A stretch of DNA of 64,000 bases from Odobenus rosmarus divergens. Lineage: Eukaryota > Chordata > Mammalia > Carnivora > Odobenidae. Shown piece after piece: positions 11,061 to 21,059 of this stretch (position 1 is its first letter; each line of letters begins with the position of its first letter). The translations under genes and the position numbers were made by a program. Below the pieces are notes generated by a model. The model was not told the DNA's origin and did no database searches. It was given only the letters and a program-made list of their open reading frames with translations. The stretch covers positions 3,059,394-3,123,393 of the forward strand of contig NW_004450302.1 of assembly GCF_000321225.1 (NCBI RefSeq), read 5' to 3'.

Positions 11061-12980
11061 CTTCATTATACAAAATTTTGGCATAAACCTTTCATAATGC
11101 TTTGCATATTTTATTTTTTGAAAGCACACATATTATGTCAAAAAACGCCCCTGTCATTTATGCTCATGTAGTTATAAATAAATAAATGCTTAAGTTATGG
11201 CTGTGATGGCCAGCGTTAAATCACTGTGCAAATGCTTCTGCCTTGGTTTATGAAAGTAGTAATTCATTGTGGAAACTCTACCCCCACAGCCATGTGGGCA
11301 ACCCCAAAGTAGCAGCTCCCTCACCTTGTGACTCTCCACTGAGTGACGATATAGAGATCAGGACCTACATATTTTCTAATTGTCAACAGTTAACCTTAAA
11401 AAGTGCGTGTGGCGGGAAGACAAGTACACAGCAACGACAATAAATTGAAAGCCATTATGGGTTTCTAATATCCACAAATTATTTGTAGTACAATGAATAA
11501 TTCTGATGGTCTACACCAGAGACTATCTTTCATAAAAAAACAAAAAACAAAACCTATAACCAATGTGTTGCTATGATTACATGAACCTTTCAAAACCATA
11601 GTCCTCCAACATTTTTTAGTAGAATTATTGGTTGGAATCCCACTTTTACCTTCTTCCCCCCTCTACTTCAGATTCAGATTCTGATTGCAAACTGTAAAAA
11701 AAAGCCTTAAAGAAATGCATTAACCAATGAAGCTCCTTAAAATTTAATCTCAGACTCCTCTGTAGATTCTAAAGACCCAAGCACCAACAGAGATTGTTAA
11801 GACACAGCAAGTTTGACACAGAAGTATGTGACATGCAATTAATCTCCATTCATACCCTGCTCTACTTGTCAGCAAACAAAGGTTCTGCTTTAGAAGGAGA
11901 TCTGAAGACTTCAATTAAAAACAGTCAGCTAACAAGAAAATAATCTAAGCTAAAGGAAGGTGACAGGTGCAGAAATGAGTTGTTTACCAAAGTGTCAGTT
12001 TTGAACAATAAAGAACTGCACATCAAAAATGTTAAAGGAGTGGATTTCATTGCAAGCCTCTGAAAATAAAAAGGAATTTTCTACTAAGGCTGCACACAAA
12101 ACGGAAGTATAGTTTAACAAACTTGTAAAATAGGTTTTCTCTCATCAAATGACAGATACCAATAAGAAGAATCACTTTATATTTTTTAATGCAAGGACAG
12201 AATTACCCTTTCTGCTACAGTTCCTTCTCTCCCAGAAACCACCACACTTAACAGCCTCTCTTTACATTCAACATCCAATATTGAACCAAGGGCAGAGGGA
12301 AAGGCTAGATTGCTTTTTCTCAGACACCCAGATGATGCTATTTTACCCTACAAATAGTTTTCTACTCTGAAAGTTTAGATTGACTTGGGTCATAAGTAAA
12401 GTGGATTTTGGAAACTTCACCTCAAAAGAAATACCTAGTTGACAGCTTTTACATAGAAGCAATCCAGAATGGAAACAGTGCTACAAACAGAGACCAAAAG
12501 GACTGCCAAATATTTGATTAGGAGGCATTTATACTGAGATAACAAGGTAATGGAGATATAAAACCAATTAAATTGAGAGAAACTGAAAAAAAAAATACTC
12601 CCTGCCAAAAGTCTGACCTGCCCAAAGCAGGCCATCTGTTAAATATGTGTCAAAAATGTCACTTGGATGCCAAAAGGCTTAATTCAGAGTAGTTTCCTCC
12701 TGGGCCCCTTATGCAAGCACAGATTCCAGGCCTCTGTCCTTCCAGGAAAGTCAGTTACAGGAAAGCAAGTTACTTTCTCCAGAAAAAAAGTGTGAATGGA
12801 GCAGGTGATATTGCCCATCAGCAAAAAAGTCTCTTTCCAGTGTTAGAAGGATCTGTGGAGTGTCGCTGAGTATGGCCTTAACTCTTCAGAGGACTGCTTA
12901 GGCACCATAGTTTGAAGGTAAACACACCAGGATGGGGCATTTCTAGAAAAGTTAGAAACGTACTACTGCATCCGCCTGCC
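11060..12980. other. Single-copy intronic sequence next to CpG island
   Basis: AT-rich sequence with no recognised gene, exon or repeat. ORFs of 63-73 codons here have no family resemblance and no coding signature. Confidence 0.5.
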
Positions 12981-13541
12981 CTGGGTGGACAGCAAGACCC
13001 CCAGAAGTCTGCAGGTTGGCAAAGGGAGGCCCGGGCTTTTCGGCGCCAACAAAACTCACACTAACCCCCAGGCCTTGGCCCACAGCATCCCACGAGCCCC
13101 TCGCAGCCCCCGGAGAGCCTCAAGGAGCTCTGAGCGGGAAGGTGAGGGGGCTTCGAGGCTGGGGAGGGAGGAAAGCAAAACCCCACAGACGCGGGGGGTT
13201 GTCCCGAGGAGAAAGGGTAGGGCCGAAGACCACTCAGGGTGACATGGAGGGTACCCCAAGAACCTGGCCGAAGGTGACGTGGAGGGGTGGCGACGCCTCG
13301 TGGGAAAAGAAAATGTGCAACTGAGGGGAGTGAATGGGACCTTGAGCGGGCAGGATGAAAATCTGGTTGTGCAGAGTTGAGGGCTCTAGAAGTCTTGAGG
13401 TTCTAGAAGGCGGCGGGTGATGGAGTTGAAAAGAGAGGCCCGTCTTGGGACCCCCTGGCGTCTCGGGTCGGGCCTCCAGTTCTGCACCTGAGGGACTTCC
13501 CAGGGGGCCGGGAGGGGCCTGGGGCTGGGCCGGGGCGTTAC

Positions 13542-13587
13542 CTTCCATGAGCCAACGGATCTCCTCGGGGAGGGCGACGGCCTGCAT
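13542..13587 (-). CDS. SKAP1: SKAP1 first coding exon (partial gene)
   Basis: Read on the minus strand, ATG at 13,587 gives MQAVALPEEIRWLME plus one base (G), then intron begins GTAACG. I recognise this as the amino terminus of SKAP1 (SKAP55), differing slightly from the human start. The phase also fits: G plus AT from exon 2 would give the expected Asp. SKAP1 is a cytosolic T-cell adaptor with an N-terminal dimerisation region, a PH domain and an SH3 domain; it binds ADAP (FYB1) and links the T-cell receptor to integrin activation. Only the first residues of the N-terminal region are encoded here; PH and SH3 exons lie beyond the left edge. The donor is not ideal at +4 to +6 and the ATG context is weak (C at -3, C at +4). 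The frame stays open upstream to an in-frame ATG at 13,851. Confidence 0.9.
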
Positions 13588-13696
13588 TTGGCCGGGCGGT
13601 GGGGAGGCCGGAGTGTGAGGCGGGAGAGGGGCGTGAAGGCCTGGTGCCAGGACCGGCGGGCTGGCAGGCGGCTGTCGCCTGGCGGAGGCACCTGTA

Positions 13697-13732
13697 CCTC
13701 TGCCGCCGCCGCCGCTGCCGCCGCTGCCCAGC
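13697..13732 (-). repeat. GCC/GCT triplet repeat in SKAP1 leader
   Basis: A short run of imperfect GCC triplets (plus strand TGCCGCCGCCGCCGCTGCCG) lies in the predicted 5' leader. In the SKAP1 reading frame it reads as a Gly/Ser-rich stretch; in other frames it gives poly-Ala or poly-Arg shadows. Confidence 0.75.
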
Positions 13733-14589
13733 CTGGGCGCAGGGCGGGGCGGCGGGCCCGGGGCGCGCTCAGGAAGTGGCGCGCGCGGCGGGCGGGGGGC
13801 GCGCCCCGGGCGGCGGGGGAGGAAACACCTGTGCGCGGGTGCACGCGCCACTCCCGCGGCGCCCTCGGGTGGAAGGACTGGGGGGCGGGGAGCGCTGCAC
13901 AGGCTAACCCCCCAACCAGAACAAAAGACTAAACGCGGCCGAAAAGAACTTCATCTCCTGGGACACTTTCTATCCTAAGCACGGGGCAGTTGGCCTCAAG
14001 GGGCAGGTTTAAAAGCCACGGTGGTGCCCGAGATCGGGCGCCGAGAGGCAGAATCCGAGGAGATTCGTCCCCGCCAAGCCCAGCAGCAGGCAGTTCCTGA
14101 TCCAGCTCGCACGTCCACGCCCCGAAAACCAGGGCAGAACGTTCACTGTCTCGGGCAAACCAGCTGGCTAAAGGGAATGGCCGCACGTCCCACTAAATAA
14201 TATAAAGCCACCAACACTGGGGAGAAGCAGCGGCAGGGTGGCAGTGGATACAGGGAGCTAGTGTCCCTTCCTCACTAAGGCTGAAAGGATGTGAGGGAAG
14301 GAAGGGGTAACCGGGGGAGAAGACCGAGGGACAGGGGAACCAAGACTTTTCCCTCTAACAGCTGACAAAGGGAGGAAAGTGAAGGATAAGATCACAGAAA
14401 AGTGTTCTCCTCCCCTCATCCAAACTACGAGTGGGGGTCAGCGTCCTGGTTGTGATATGGTACTGTCATATTGCAAGATGTTAAAATCGGGGGAAACTGA
14501 GTAAGGGGTAGAGAGGATCACGCTGTATCATTTCTTTTAATTTCTGCAAATCTCGATCTCAAAATAGTTTCGTGGGGTTTTTTAAGCAC

Positions 14590-14995
14590 AATAAATCAAG
14601 TGCCATGAAAGTATAAAGTGCCATGAGCGGTAAAAGGAGGGAGACAAATATAAAAAGGAGTGAAGTGTGGGTCCATGTGTGTTTAATGGCGCATATGGCA
14701 TTCAAGATGGGCTCCGAACACACCAGACTTCCAAGGGGCAGGAGGGCTTTCCAGGTGCAACGACAAGAGTAAACAAAGATGGAAAAACCTTCTGCTTGAG
14801 GAATAGCTAATAACCCTTTTACTGGATGGTGGAGGGAAATTACGGTTGTCAAGAAAACTTTATCGTTTTATCGTGAAGGGACATGAAAGTCAGAACAAGG
14901 ATTTTGAACTCAACCGAATGTGCACTGGGGAGACACTGACAAATTTTGAGCTGGAGAGCGACCTGTGTAGTGTGTGATCTTGCACATCTCACTTT
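14590..14995 (-). mobile_element. L2 LINE fragment, antisense
   Basis: The order of GGATTTTGAACTCAACCGAA, then CTGGGGAGACACTGAC and ATTTTGAGCTGGAGAGCGAC matches the reversed L2 body, diverged. Weakly supported at its left end. Confidence 0.5.
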
Positions 14996-16074
14996 ACCTC
15001 TACTGTTTTCCTTCAGAATATGTGGGAAGGATTAGAAGCTGTAAGGGAGAGAACACAGGGAAGATCCGTGAGGTGGTTTTTACAGCAGCCTCAGGGAAAA
15101 TAACGATGGAACCATGGATGTGGGGACGGGAGCCACAAGGAGAAACTGTCCAGAAAGACATGGCGTCGCACTCCCTGCCTCCTGGCATAGTTTCCCAAGG
15201 TTGGGGGCTTGATCCTTTAAGGGGTGCAGTGGTTTTGAGTCATCTTTACACGGCCACATCATGCAATCTGAAGAGGAATGGTCCTTTGGTTTCAGGATCA
15301 CATGACCCACCTACAAGTTGCAGTAAATTGGGCTGGCTGCTGATGCCGCTTTTGCTCCTTCTTGCTCTGGAAAAGTTAACAATAGACAGGCTGCCTTCTC
15401 TAGGCTCCAGAGCAAATACTGGGTCCCTGCTAGGGCATTTTTATCGTACTCAACTGCTCCTTCTATAAAATTGTAACTGCTCTGGAATCATTTTTGAATG
15501 CTTATGACATATTAAAAAGCAAGGGAGGATATATCAGAGCTCTCTGTACTAGCATCGTAATTTTTCTGTAAATCCGAAACTGTTCTTAAAAAAAAAAGCA
15601 GGGGAAGAAAGTCCCTCCTATACATAACCCCAGCACTTTGCCTTTTTTCCCCCCTCTCAGCAGTGGGAGGAAATTTGACAACCCCCCCCAACCTTCTTCA
15701 AGGATATTTGTCAAATGCTAATATAGGCCACAAGCTAATGGGTTGTTTGGCGAAGAGCAATGAACCTGGGTAATCTTCCGTCCTCTCAAGCCTGCATAGC
15801 TTACTTATACCAAAGGAAGCAGCAGAAACTGGAGGCATAGGTATTCTACATCCGTTCTGGGTCTCAGATAGGGGGAGAGGGAGGTGCAGAGTTGGGTAGT
15901 GTGCGGTGGGTGACTGGCAGATTGCAATACGGCATTGTCATGTTGCATCAAGTTTCCTCGTTGCAGACAGAAACCTGCCTCCACACATGAGCGCGGCCCC
16001 TCCTTAATCATCTGAGGACCCTGGTTCAGCAGTCAGCCTTACTCCTAATGACATTCTGTTAAATGGACAAATTC

Positions 16075-16166
16075 CTTTGAAGCCTTGTCCTTCTTTGAAA
16101 TCCAATTTCGCAAGAAGCCAAATCTGATTGGGGGTAGCCATGGAAACCACACCGAGGAGTCTTTGA
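16075..16166. promoter_or_regulatory. Candidate TCF/LEF and RFX site cluster
   Basis: Three CTTTGA cores (16,075-16,080, 16,093-16,098, 16,161-16,166) lie in 92 bp, all in the same orientation. GTAGCCATGGAAAC (16,134-16,147) resembles an RFX X-box. The motifs are seen directly; function is inferred. Confidence 0.3.
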
Positions 16167-16514
16167 GAAGGTGGAGAGAGGCAAGGCCAAACGTGATAGT
16201 CGAGAGTGCTTTACTGCTCTGTCGGAAATATCAAAGGGATTTGGAGAGGTTGGCAGCAGGTGAGTCCCTGCCCGGGTCCTTTTCTGTGTGGCTGGGTACC
16301 ATGTGGCTGTCATGGAAGTAAGCAGCCAGCTGTCTCTGCACACAGGCAGGAGGATGGAGCAGAATACACAAATCCCAGATCTGTCTGCCTCCCTCTTCTT
16401 CCCCTCCCCCAGCCCCAATTCCAGCAAGCTCTTAGCATCCCCTTCGAAGCTGCCTGCCCCTTAAAGGCAAACAACAAAAGAATGACAAGGTCAAAATACA
16501 AGGCCCCCCCGACA

Positions 16515-16582
16515 GATAAGAGGTCCTTCGGAGCAGAGGCCACGAAATTAATCTGAAATTCCTTGTAATTAGATAAGATAAG
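16515..16582. promoter_or_regulatory. Candidate GATA site cluster
   Basis: Three GATAAG motifs lie within 68 bp, two of them overlapping by one base (16,572-16,577 and 16,577-16,582). GATA3 is a T-cell factor, so a SKAP1 enhancer is one reading. Confidence 0.35.
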
Positions 16583-17073
16583 GGTATCTAAAGAGATGCA
16601 GAGCAGCCAGGAATGGAGTCCAGCAGCACAACATGCAGAAAATATACCGCCCGATCCACTGGGGCCCCTCACACAACTGTCAGCAGACAGAAGACACGGG
16701 AAACAGGGTCCATGCCAGGTTCTGGGCTGCTTGGAGATGCCATCTACATGTTCTCATGCCAGGTGGGCCCTCACTAAATATGCATCCGTGGGGTGTCCAG
16801 GGGGGCTCAGTCAGGACGAAGCAAAAGCATCTGGCACCCAGAATGGCATGGGGTGGGATCAACTGCAAGCAAAGCAGGAGCCGGCTGGCATTGCTCCTCC
16901 CTGGGTGAAATGGGTCTGGAGAGGAGACTGTGGAGGGCAGGCTCTTGGACTTTATTCTGAGCTGGTTATTGATCCCTGGATGCTGGGTCATGACACGCGG
17001 CCAAGCTGACGTCTGCCCTGTGGATGTGCGGCTGCTGCATCTCAGCCCCTTGGTCCCAACCCCATCAACCGGG

Positions 17074-17097
17074 TTTATTGACTATTTTATTGACGAT
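17074..17097. promoter_or_regulatory. TTTATTGAC direct repeat
   Basis: TTTATTGACTAT is followed immediately by TTTATTGACGAT, a 12-bp offset or about one helical turn. TTTATTG resembles CDX or posterior-HOX binding sites. Confidence 0.35.
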
Positions 17098-18687
17098 GCT
17101 GGGGCCTAATGAGGACAAGAGCTGCACACTTCATTAAGGGCTGTGGAAGGAGAGATGATGCATCCCACCCGGTGCCAAGAACCAGGCTCACTGCGTGCTT
17201 TGCGAGGCCCCAGAAACCCAGCTTCATGCCACCCCAGAGGGAGAGGAGACGGACACGAGAGGTGCACGTGGGCTCATCCCTTCAGCAGCCTTAAAATGCA
17301 GGGTGTCTACAACTCGCCGGAAGCCCTGCTCTTAGTAATTAGCCAACCTTTTGAATCGGGAGGATCCTATCCACACACTCACACAAATGCACTTTGATGG
17401 CCTCCCTTCCCAGTTCACACTCCTAGATTCTCTGCACTGATACATACAACAAAGTAAACAGGTCCTCACATCAGGGAACAGGCTGAAAGCAGCTTCTTAA
17501 TGAGGTGCAGGCTCAGAACAGAAGAAAGGACTATTAAAACTCAAAAGTATCTTCAGGGTGATCACATTCAAGATGAGGAACAAACCTAGTGCTCTGCCCA
17601 TGGTCGCTCAGCTCACCAGGGTCTGTGCTGGAGTTAGAAACTCGGTTCTCTCGCTCTGGTGCAAAGCTCTTGTAGAACTGAACACCTGAGATGGATAATT
17701 ACAGCCCAAGGATGACAGGGAAGTGATCTGGGAAGCCACCATTGTTGGGCTCCCTCCATCTAAATAGTAACATTTTTTTCTTTGTTCTTTATCTCATCTT
17801 TCTATCACACCCACCCCTGTTATTTTTCCCCATATTCCCCAGTCACTTTTTTTTTTTTGTATCTTCTTTGCCTATCCCTTAGACCATATTAGACATCCCC
17901 CATGGGCACTGCTGAGCCCAGCAGAAACCCTAAAGACCAAAGAGGTTGCTGACTCTGACATTCTCTGTCTTTGATTGCCTCTCTTGGGAATCTGAAGTGG
18001 AGGGGGACACACAGAATGTGTCAGCTGTAGCCAGATGAGGCTGTGCACTCTCTGAGTGAGATGTGCAGGCCGTCTACGGGGTTAATCTGCATGGGAGGCA
18101 GGTGGGTCTGGGCCAATTTTATATGCTAGATATTTGCAGACATGAGAACTTTGGGAAATTATACAGAAGGAGGAACCATTTCTTTGGGGTGATTAAGGAG
18201 ATTTAAGGTAAATAATAGAGGGATGGCAATTTTTTAAGGGTGAGCAGGCTTTCTTTGGTTTCCTTTCATCTGTTATTTCAAAGGGTGAAAGTTTAAGCTC
18301 TCTAAGCTCTTTCCTTTATTTCTGGCCTTTCTTCTCCCTCATTTCACTATAGATCTGAGGATTCAAGGTAGAGGTAGGGGGGATTCAAGGTGAGAGAAGA
18401 GGCAGTTATTTAGAATCTGATAGAAATCTCTGGCCTGCACGGCCCATGTGCACACATGCTTTGGAAGAATAACTTACCAGTTGATGTAATCTGACTGGAA
18501 TCACCAGTAGTCAACAAATACCAACAGAAGCACTATGTGGAGTCAGAGATAACACAGCAATGGCAGATTATTTTAATGTCAGAAAGTAGGTAAAAATACC
18601 TTTCCCCCATGGACATCCTATATGTAATCGCCTATTGGTCCCCAAAATATGTTTTTTCCTTGCTCTCAGAATTGTGTCAGTGTCCAT

Positions 18688-18756
18688 TTTAGTTTCTCCC
18701 TTTCTAAATGTCTGTTCCCGTTTGGGGAACAGACATTTAGAAAGGGAGAAACTAAA
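18688..18756. repeat. Perfect 32-bp inverted repeat, 5-nt loop
   Basis: Left arm 18,688-18,719 and right arm 18,725-18,756 are exact reverse complements, separated by GTTTG. The RNA would form a 32-bp perfect hairpin from either strand. No terminal features of a known MITE are evident. It could be a fold-back duplication made during replication or repair, or an assembly artefact. Confidence 0.95.
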
Positions 18757-19141
18757 GACCTTGGTCTTCCCTTTCTGTCAGCATTTTCTGATAGCATAAA
18801 CCACACTCTCATATACAAGACCTCACGCTTAGTTCTTCCTGTGTTGCTTTCAGGCTTTCCTTTTCCTCCTCTTCTAGAAGATGAATGTCCTTCCTCTCAT
18901 TCTTCTACTAGAATTCATGATCCCACCCTCTCCTACTCCCTGTTAGAGCTTCAATCTCACATTCTTTCTCATCTTCAAGTCTTTCCCGTCTGTCTGCTAA
19001 CATTCTTGATCTCCTCTGTCCTAAAAAACAAACCAAAACAAAGAAAAACGTTCCTTCAGCCCTGCTACTTTCCCTAAGTCTTTTCTTCTCTTTCCTTCCC
19101 CCCCCTTCAGAACTCACATCCTGTCTCCTCACCTGCTCATC

Positions 19142-19353
19142 TTTTTTTTTTTTTAAGATTTTACTTACTTTTTTTGACACAGAGAGACAGCAAGAGAGGG
19201 AACACAAGCAGGGGGAGTGGGAGAGGGAGAAGTAGGCTTCCCGCGGAGCGGGGAGCCCGATGCGGGGCTCGATGCGGGGCTCGATCCCAGGACCCTGGGA
19301 TCATGACCTGAGCCGAAGGCAGACGCTTAACGAGTGAGCCACCCAGGCATCCC
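19142..19353 (-). mobile_element. CAN-SINE, antisense, with 12-bp internal tandem
   Basis: It is a reversed CAN-SINE of the GGGAGTGGGAGAGGGAG subtype. CGATGCGGGGCT is tandemly duplicated at 19,258-19,269 and 19,270-19,281. It lacks a few bases near the head (TTAACGAGTGAGCC). Confidence 0.92.
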
Positions 19354-19563
19354 TGAATCTGCCCATCTTTACACCATTGAGGTGACTCTCTCCCAAGGTC
19401 ATCAACGCTTCTCAGCTGTTCTTGATTTTTACCCTCTCTCTGCAGCTTTGAGTGGCATTGGCCCCTTGCCCTTGCTTTAAGCAGCCAGCTTCCCCAGCAC
19501 TGCACTATCCTTCCCATTCTTAACTATTGTTGCTCTGCCTCCTTCTCCAGCTCACTTCATTTC

Positions 19564-19748
19564 TTTTTTTTTTAAAGATTTTATTTATTTATTTTGAGAG
19601 AGAGAGAGCACATGAGGGGGGGGTGGTCAGAGGGAGAAGCAGACTCCCTGCTGAGCAGGGAGCCCGATGCGGGACTAGATCCAGGGACTCCAGGATCATG
19701 ACCTGAGCCGAAGGCAGTCGCTTAACCAACTGAGCCACCCAGGCGCCC
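19564..19748 (-). mobile_element. CAN-SINE, antisense
   Basis: It is reversed and full length, with a perfect 12-bp duplication TCACTTCATTTC (19,552-19,563 and 19,749-19,760). Confidence 0.94.
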
Positions 19749-20034
19749 TCACTTCATTTCATTCACCTCTGGTCATGGGTATTCCCCCAGAGGTTTGCAC
19801 TTGCCTTTCTCCTCTCCTTCTTCCTCTTGGTTTCCTCCTTGCTCTCTGGGCCCCCCACAGTTTCATTCTCCCGCCGCCTTAACTTTTCCGTTCATTCACG
19901 TTACTTCTCTAATTTATACCTCTGTCCCACATTTCTACCTGGATAGCTGAACAGTTCCACCAATTTATTATTCCCCTTTCTCCTTCATCCTTATAATGGC
20001 AAGAAAGCTCAGTAAAAATCTTAGGAATGAAAAA

Positions 20035-20225
20035 GACCTGTATCCCAATTCTGGCTCAGCCACCTACCAGCTCTAAAACTCTGGGCAAAGCTCTACGATC
20101 CTCAACTTTCTCATCTGTAAATTGGAGATTATAATCCCTAGCTTGCAGGGTAATTGTGAGGCTTAAATAGGATGGCATATGCATATAATATATGGTATAT
20201 GTTCAATAATTTGTAACAATTAGAA
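20035..20225 (+). mobile_element. MIR, sense
   Basis: It reads TTCTGGCTCAGCCACCTACC, then TTTCTCATCTGTAAATTGGA and TAATTGTGAGGCTTAAATAG, in canonical MIR order. Confidence 0.9.
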
Positions 20226-20441
20226 AGGAATTGCTGTAATCTAAGGTTGTAATCTACTCCAGTAATCTAAGCACAAAATGGGGAACCTTTCTTCATCCTC
20301 ATTTCAAACATCCGCCAAGCCTGTCGGTCTTACCTTCTCACAATGGCTTCTGAATTCTCATCCTCCTTTGCATCCTGAGTGTCACCACTGGTTGGTTTCT
20401 CATTATCTTTGTTGAGAAGTGATATTGAAATGGCTTCTAAT

Positions 20442-20673
20442 GAAGCAAGACGAAACCAAAGAGGGAGACAAACCATAAGAGACTCTTAATCTCAGGAAAC
20501 AAACTGAGGGTTGCTGGAGTGGAGGGGGCTGGGAGGGATGGGTGGCTGGGTGATGGACACTGGGGAGGGTATGTGCTATGGTGGGCGCTGTGAATTGTGT
20601 AAGACTGATGATGAATCACAGACCTGTACCCCTGAAACAAATAATTCATTATGTTAATAAAAAAAAAAAAAAA
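20442..20673 (+). mobile_element. Truncated young L1 3' end (short-tail form)
   Basis: This 232-bp L1 3' end terminates at CTGAAACAAATAATTCATTA and an A tail. It is flanked by a 15-bp duplication with one mismatch (20,427-20,441 and 20,674-20,688). It ends exactly where the copies at 30.04 kb and 62.66 kb instead run on through an internal A-rich tract into a second 3' segment. Confidence 0.93.
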
Positions 20674-20784
20674 GAAATGGTTTCTAATCCAGTCTCTGAC
20701 ATCCAATCTCTGCACCCGTCACCCAAGTTCCAGAATACACATCCCAAAGCACGATCCTGACCCCACCAAAGAGGTGATAGCATA

Positions 20785-21055
20785 TAGTGGCCATAGAGTC
20801 AGACAGTCCTGTACTCAAGTCTGCCACCCGCTGACTGTGACCTTGAGCAAATTACTTAGCCTCTCCATGCCTCAATTTCCTCATCTGCAAAATGGCAATA
20901 TTAAAAGTATTTTCAAGGTTTTTGTGAGGATTCAAAGAACTAATACATATCATGTTTATATCTGTCTGCAACATGGTAAGCGCTTCATAAATGTCAGCTC
21001 TGGTTATTATTTCTGCATTCCCTGCAACAATCAGCACCTGAGAGGTGCTAAATAA
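20785..21055 (+). mobile_element. MIR, sense
   Basis: Long MIR with GACCTTGAGCAAATTACTTA, TTTCCTCATCTGCAAAATGG, and the 3' end GGTAAGCGCTTCATAAATGT. Confidence 0.9.
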
Positions 21056-21059
21056 ATAT

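Larger units (their letters stand above)
1..13541 (-). other. SKAP1: SKAP1 intron 1 (3' part not in window)
   Basis: This interval lies downstream, on the minus strand, of the GT donor that closes the first SKAP1 coding exon, so it is inferred to be the start of intron 1. I found no second SKAP1 exon in it; mammalian SKAP1 has a very long intron 1, which fits. It holds old L1, L2, MIR and hAT relics and several CAN-SINEs (listed separately). About 9.03-10.5 kb and 11.06-12.95 kb are AT-rich single-copy sequence in which I recognise no gene or repeat. Confidence 0.8.
13050..14170 (-). promoter_or_regulatory. SKAP1: SKAP1 CpG-island promoter and 5' leader
   Basis: This is the only long CpG-dense block in the window, with its core at about 13.43-13.90 kb. 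It has many GC boxes (GGGCGGGG), CGCG clusters and an ETS core (AGGAAGTGGC, 13,771-13,780). A GCC/GCT repeat at about 13,700-13,732 falls in the leader of the minus-strand transcript. Transcription is inferred to start upstream of 13,588 and run leftward into the SKAP1 exon. No TATA box is evident, and start sites cannot be fixed from sequence. SKAP1 is expressed chiefly in T cells, and ETS sites are common at lymphoid promoters. Confidence 0.85.
14996..18640. other. Repeat-poor upstream block with factor-site clusters
   Basis: About 3.6 kb immediately upstream of the SKAP1 promoter is nearly free of recognisable transposons, in contrast to most of the window. It contains CTTTGA repeats at 16,075, 16,093 and 16,161, an RFX X-box-like site at 16,134, GATAAG motifs at 16,515, 16,572 and 16,577, and a TTTATTGAC direct repeat at 17,074. 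ORFs of up to 164 codons occur, but none resembles a known protein. It is best read as candidate regulatory DNA. Confidence 0.5.
18870..20030 (+). mobile_element. L2 LINE (ORF2 region), sense, interrupted by two SINEs
   Basis: Pyrimidine-rich sequence with L2 ORF2 signature phrases, such as CAAGGTCATCAACGCTTCTC and TTTGAGTGGCATTGGCCCC. It is split by CAN-SINEs at 19,142-19,353 and 19,564-19,748. All frames are broken. Confidence 0.6.

Noticed and set aside
13386..13844. 152-codon minus-strand ORF overlapping SKAP1 exon 1 in another frame
   Set aside because: Shadow of the CpG island; the recognised SKAP1 residues lie in the other minus-strand frame.
13588..13932. Plus-strand ORFs of 102-114 codons across the CpG island
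   Set aside because: They are antisense to SKAP1 exon 1 and arise from CpG/GCC-rich composition (poly-Ala, poly-Arg runs); no family resemblance.
14974..15468. 164-codon plus-strand ORF
   Set aside because: Low-complexity content, overlapping minus-strand ORFs, no motif and no exon signals recognised.
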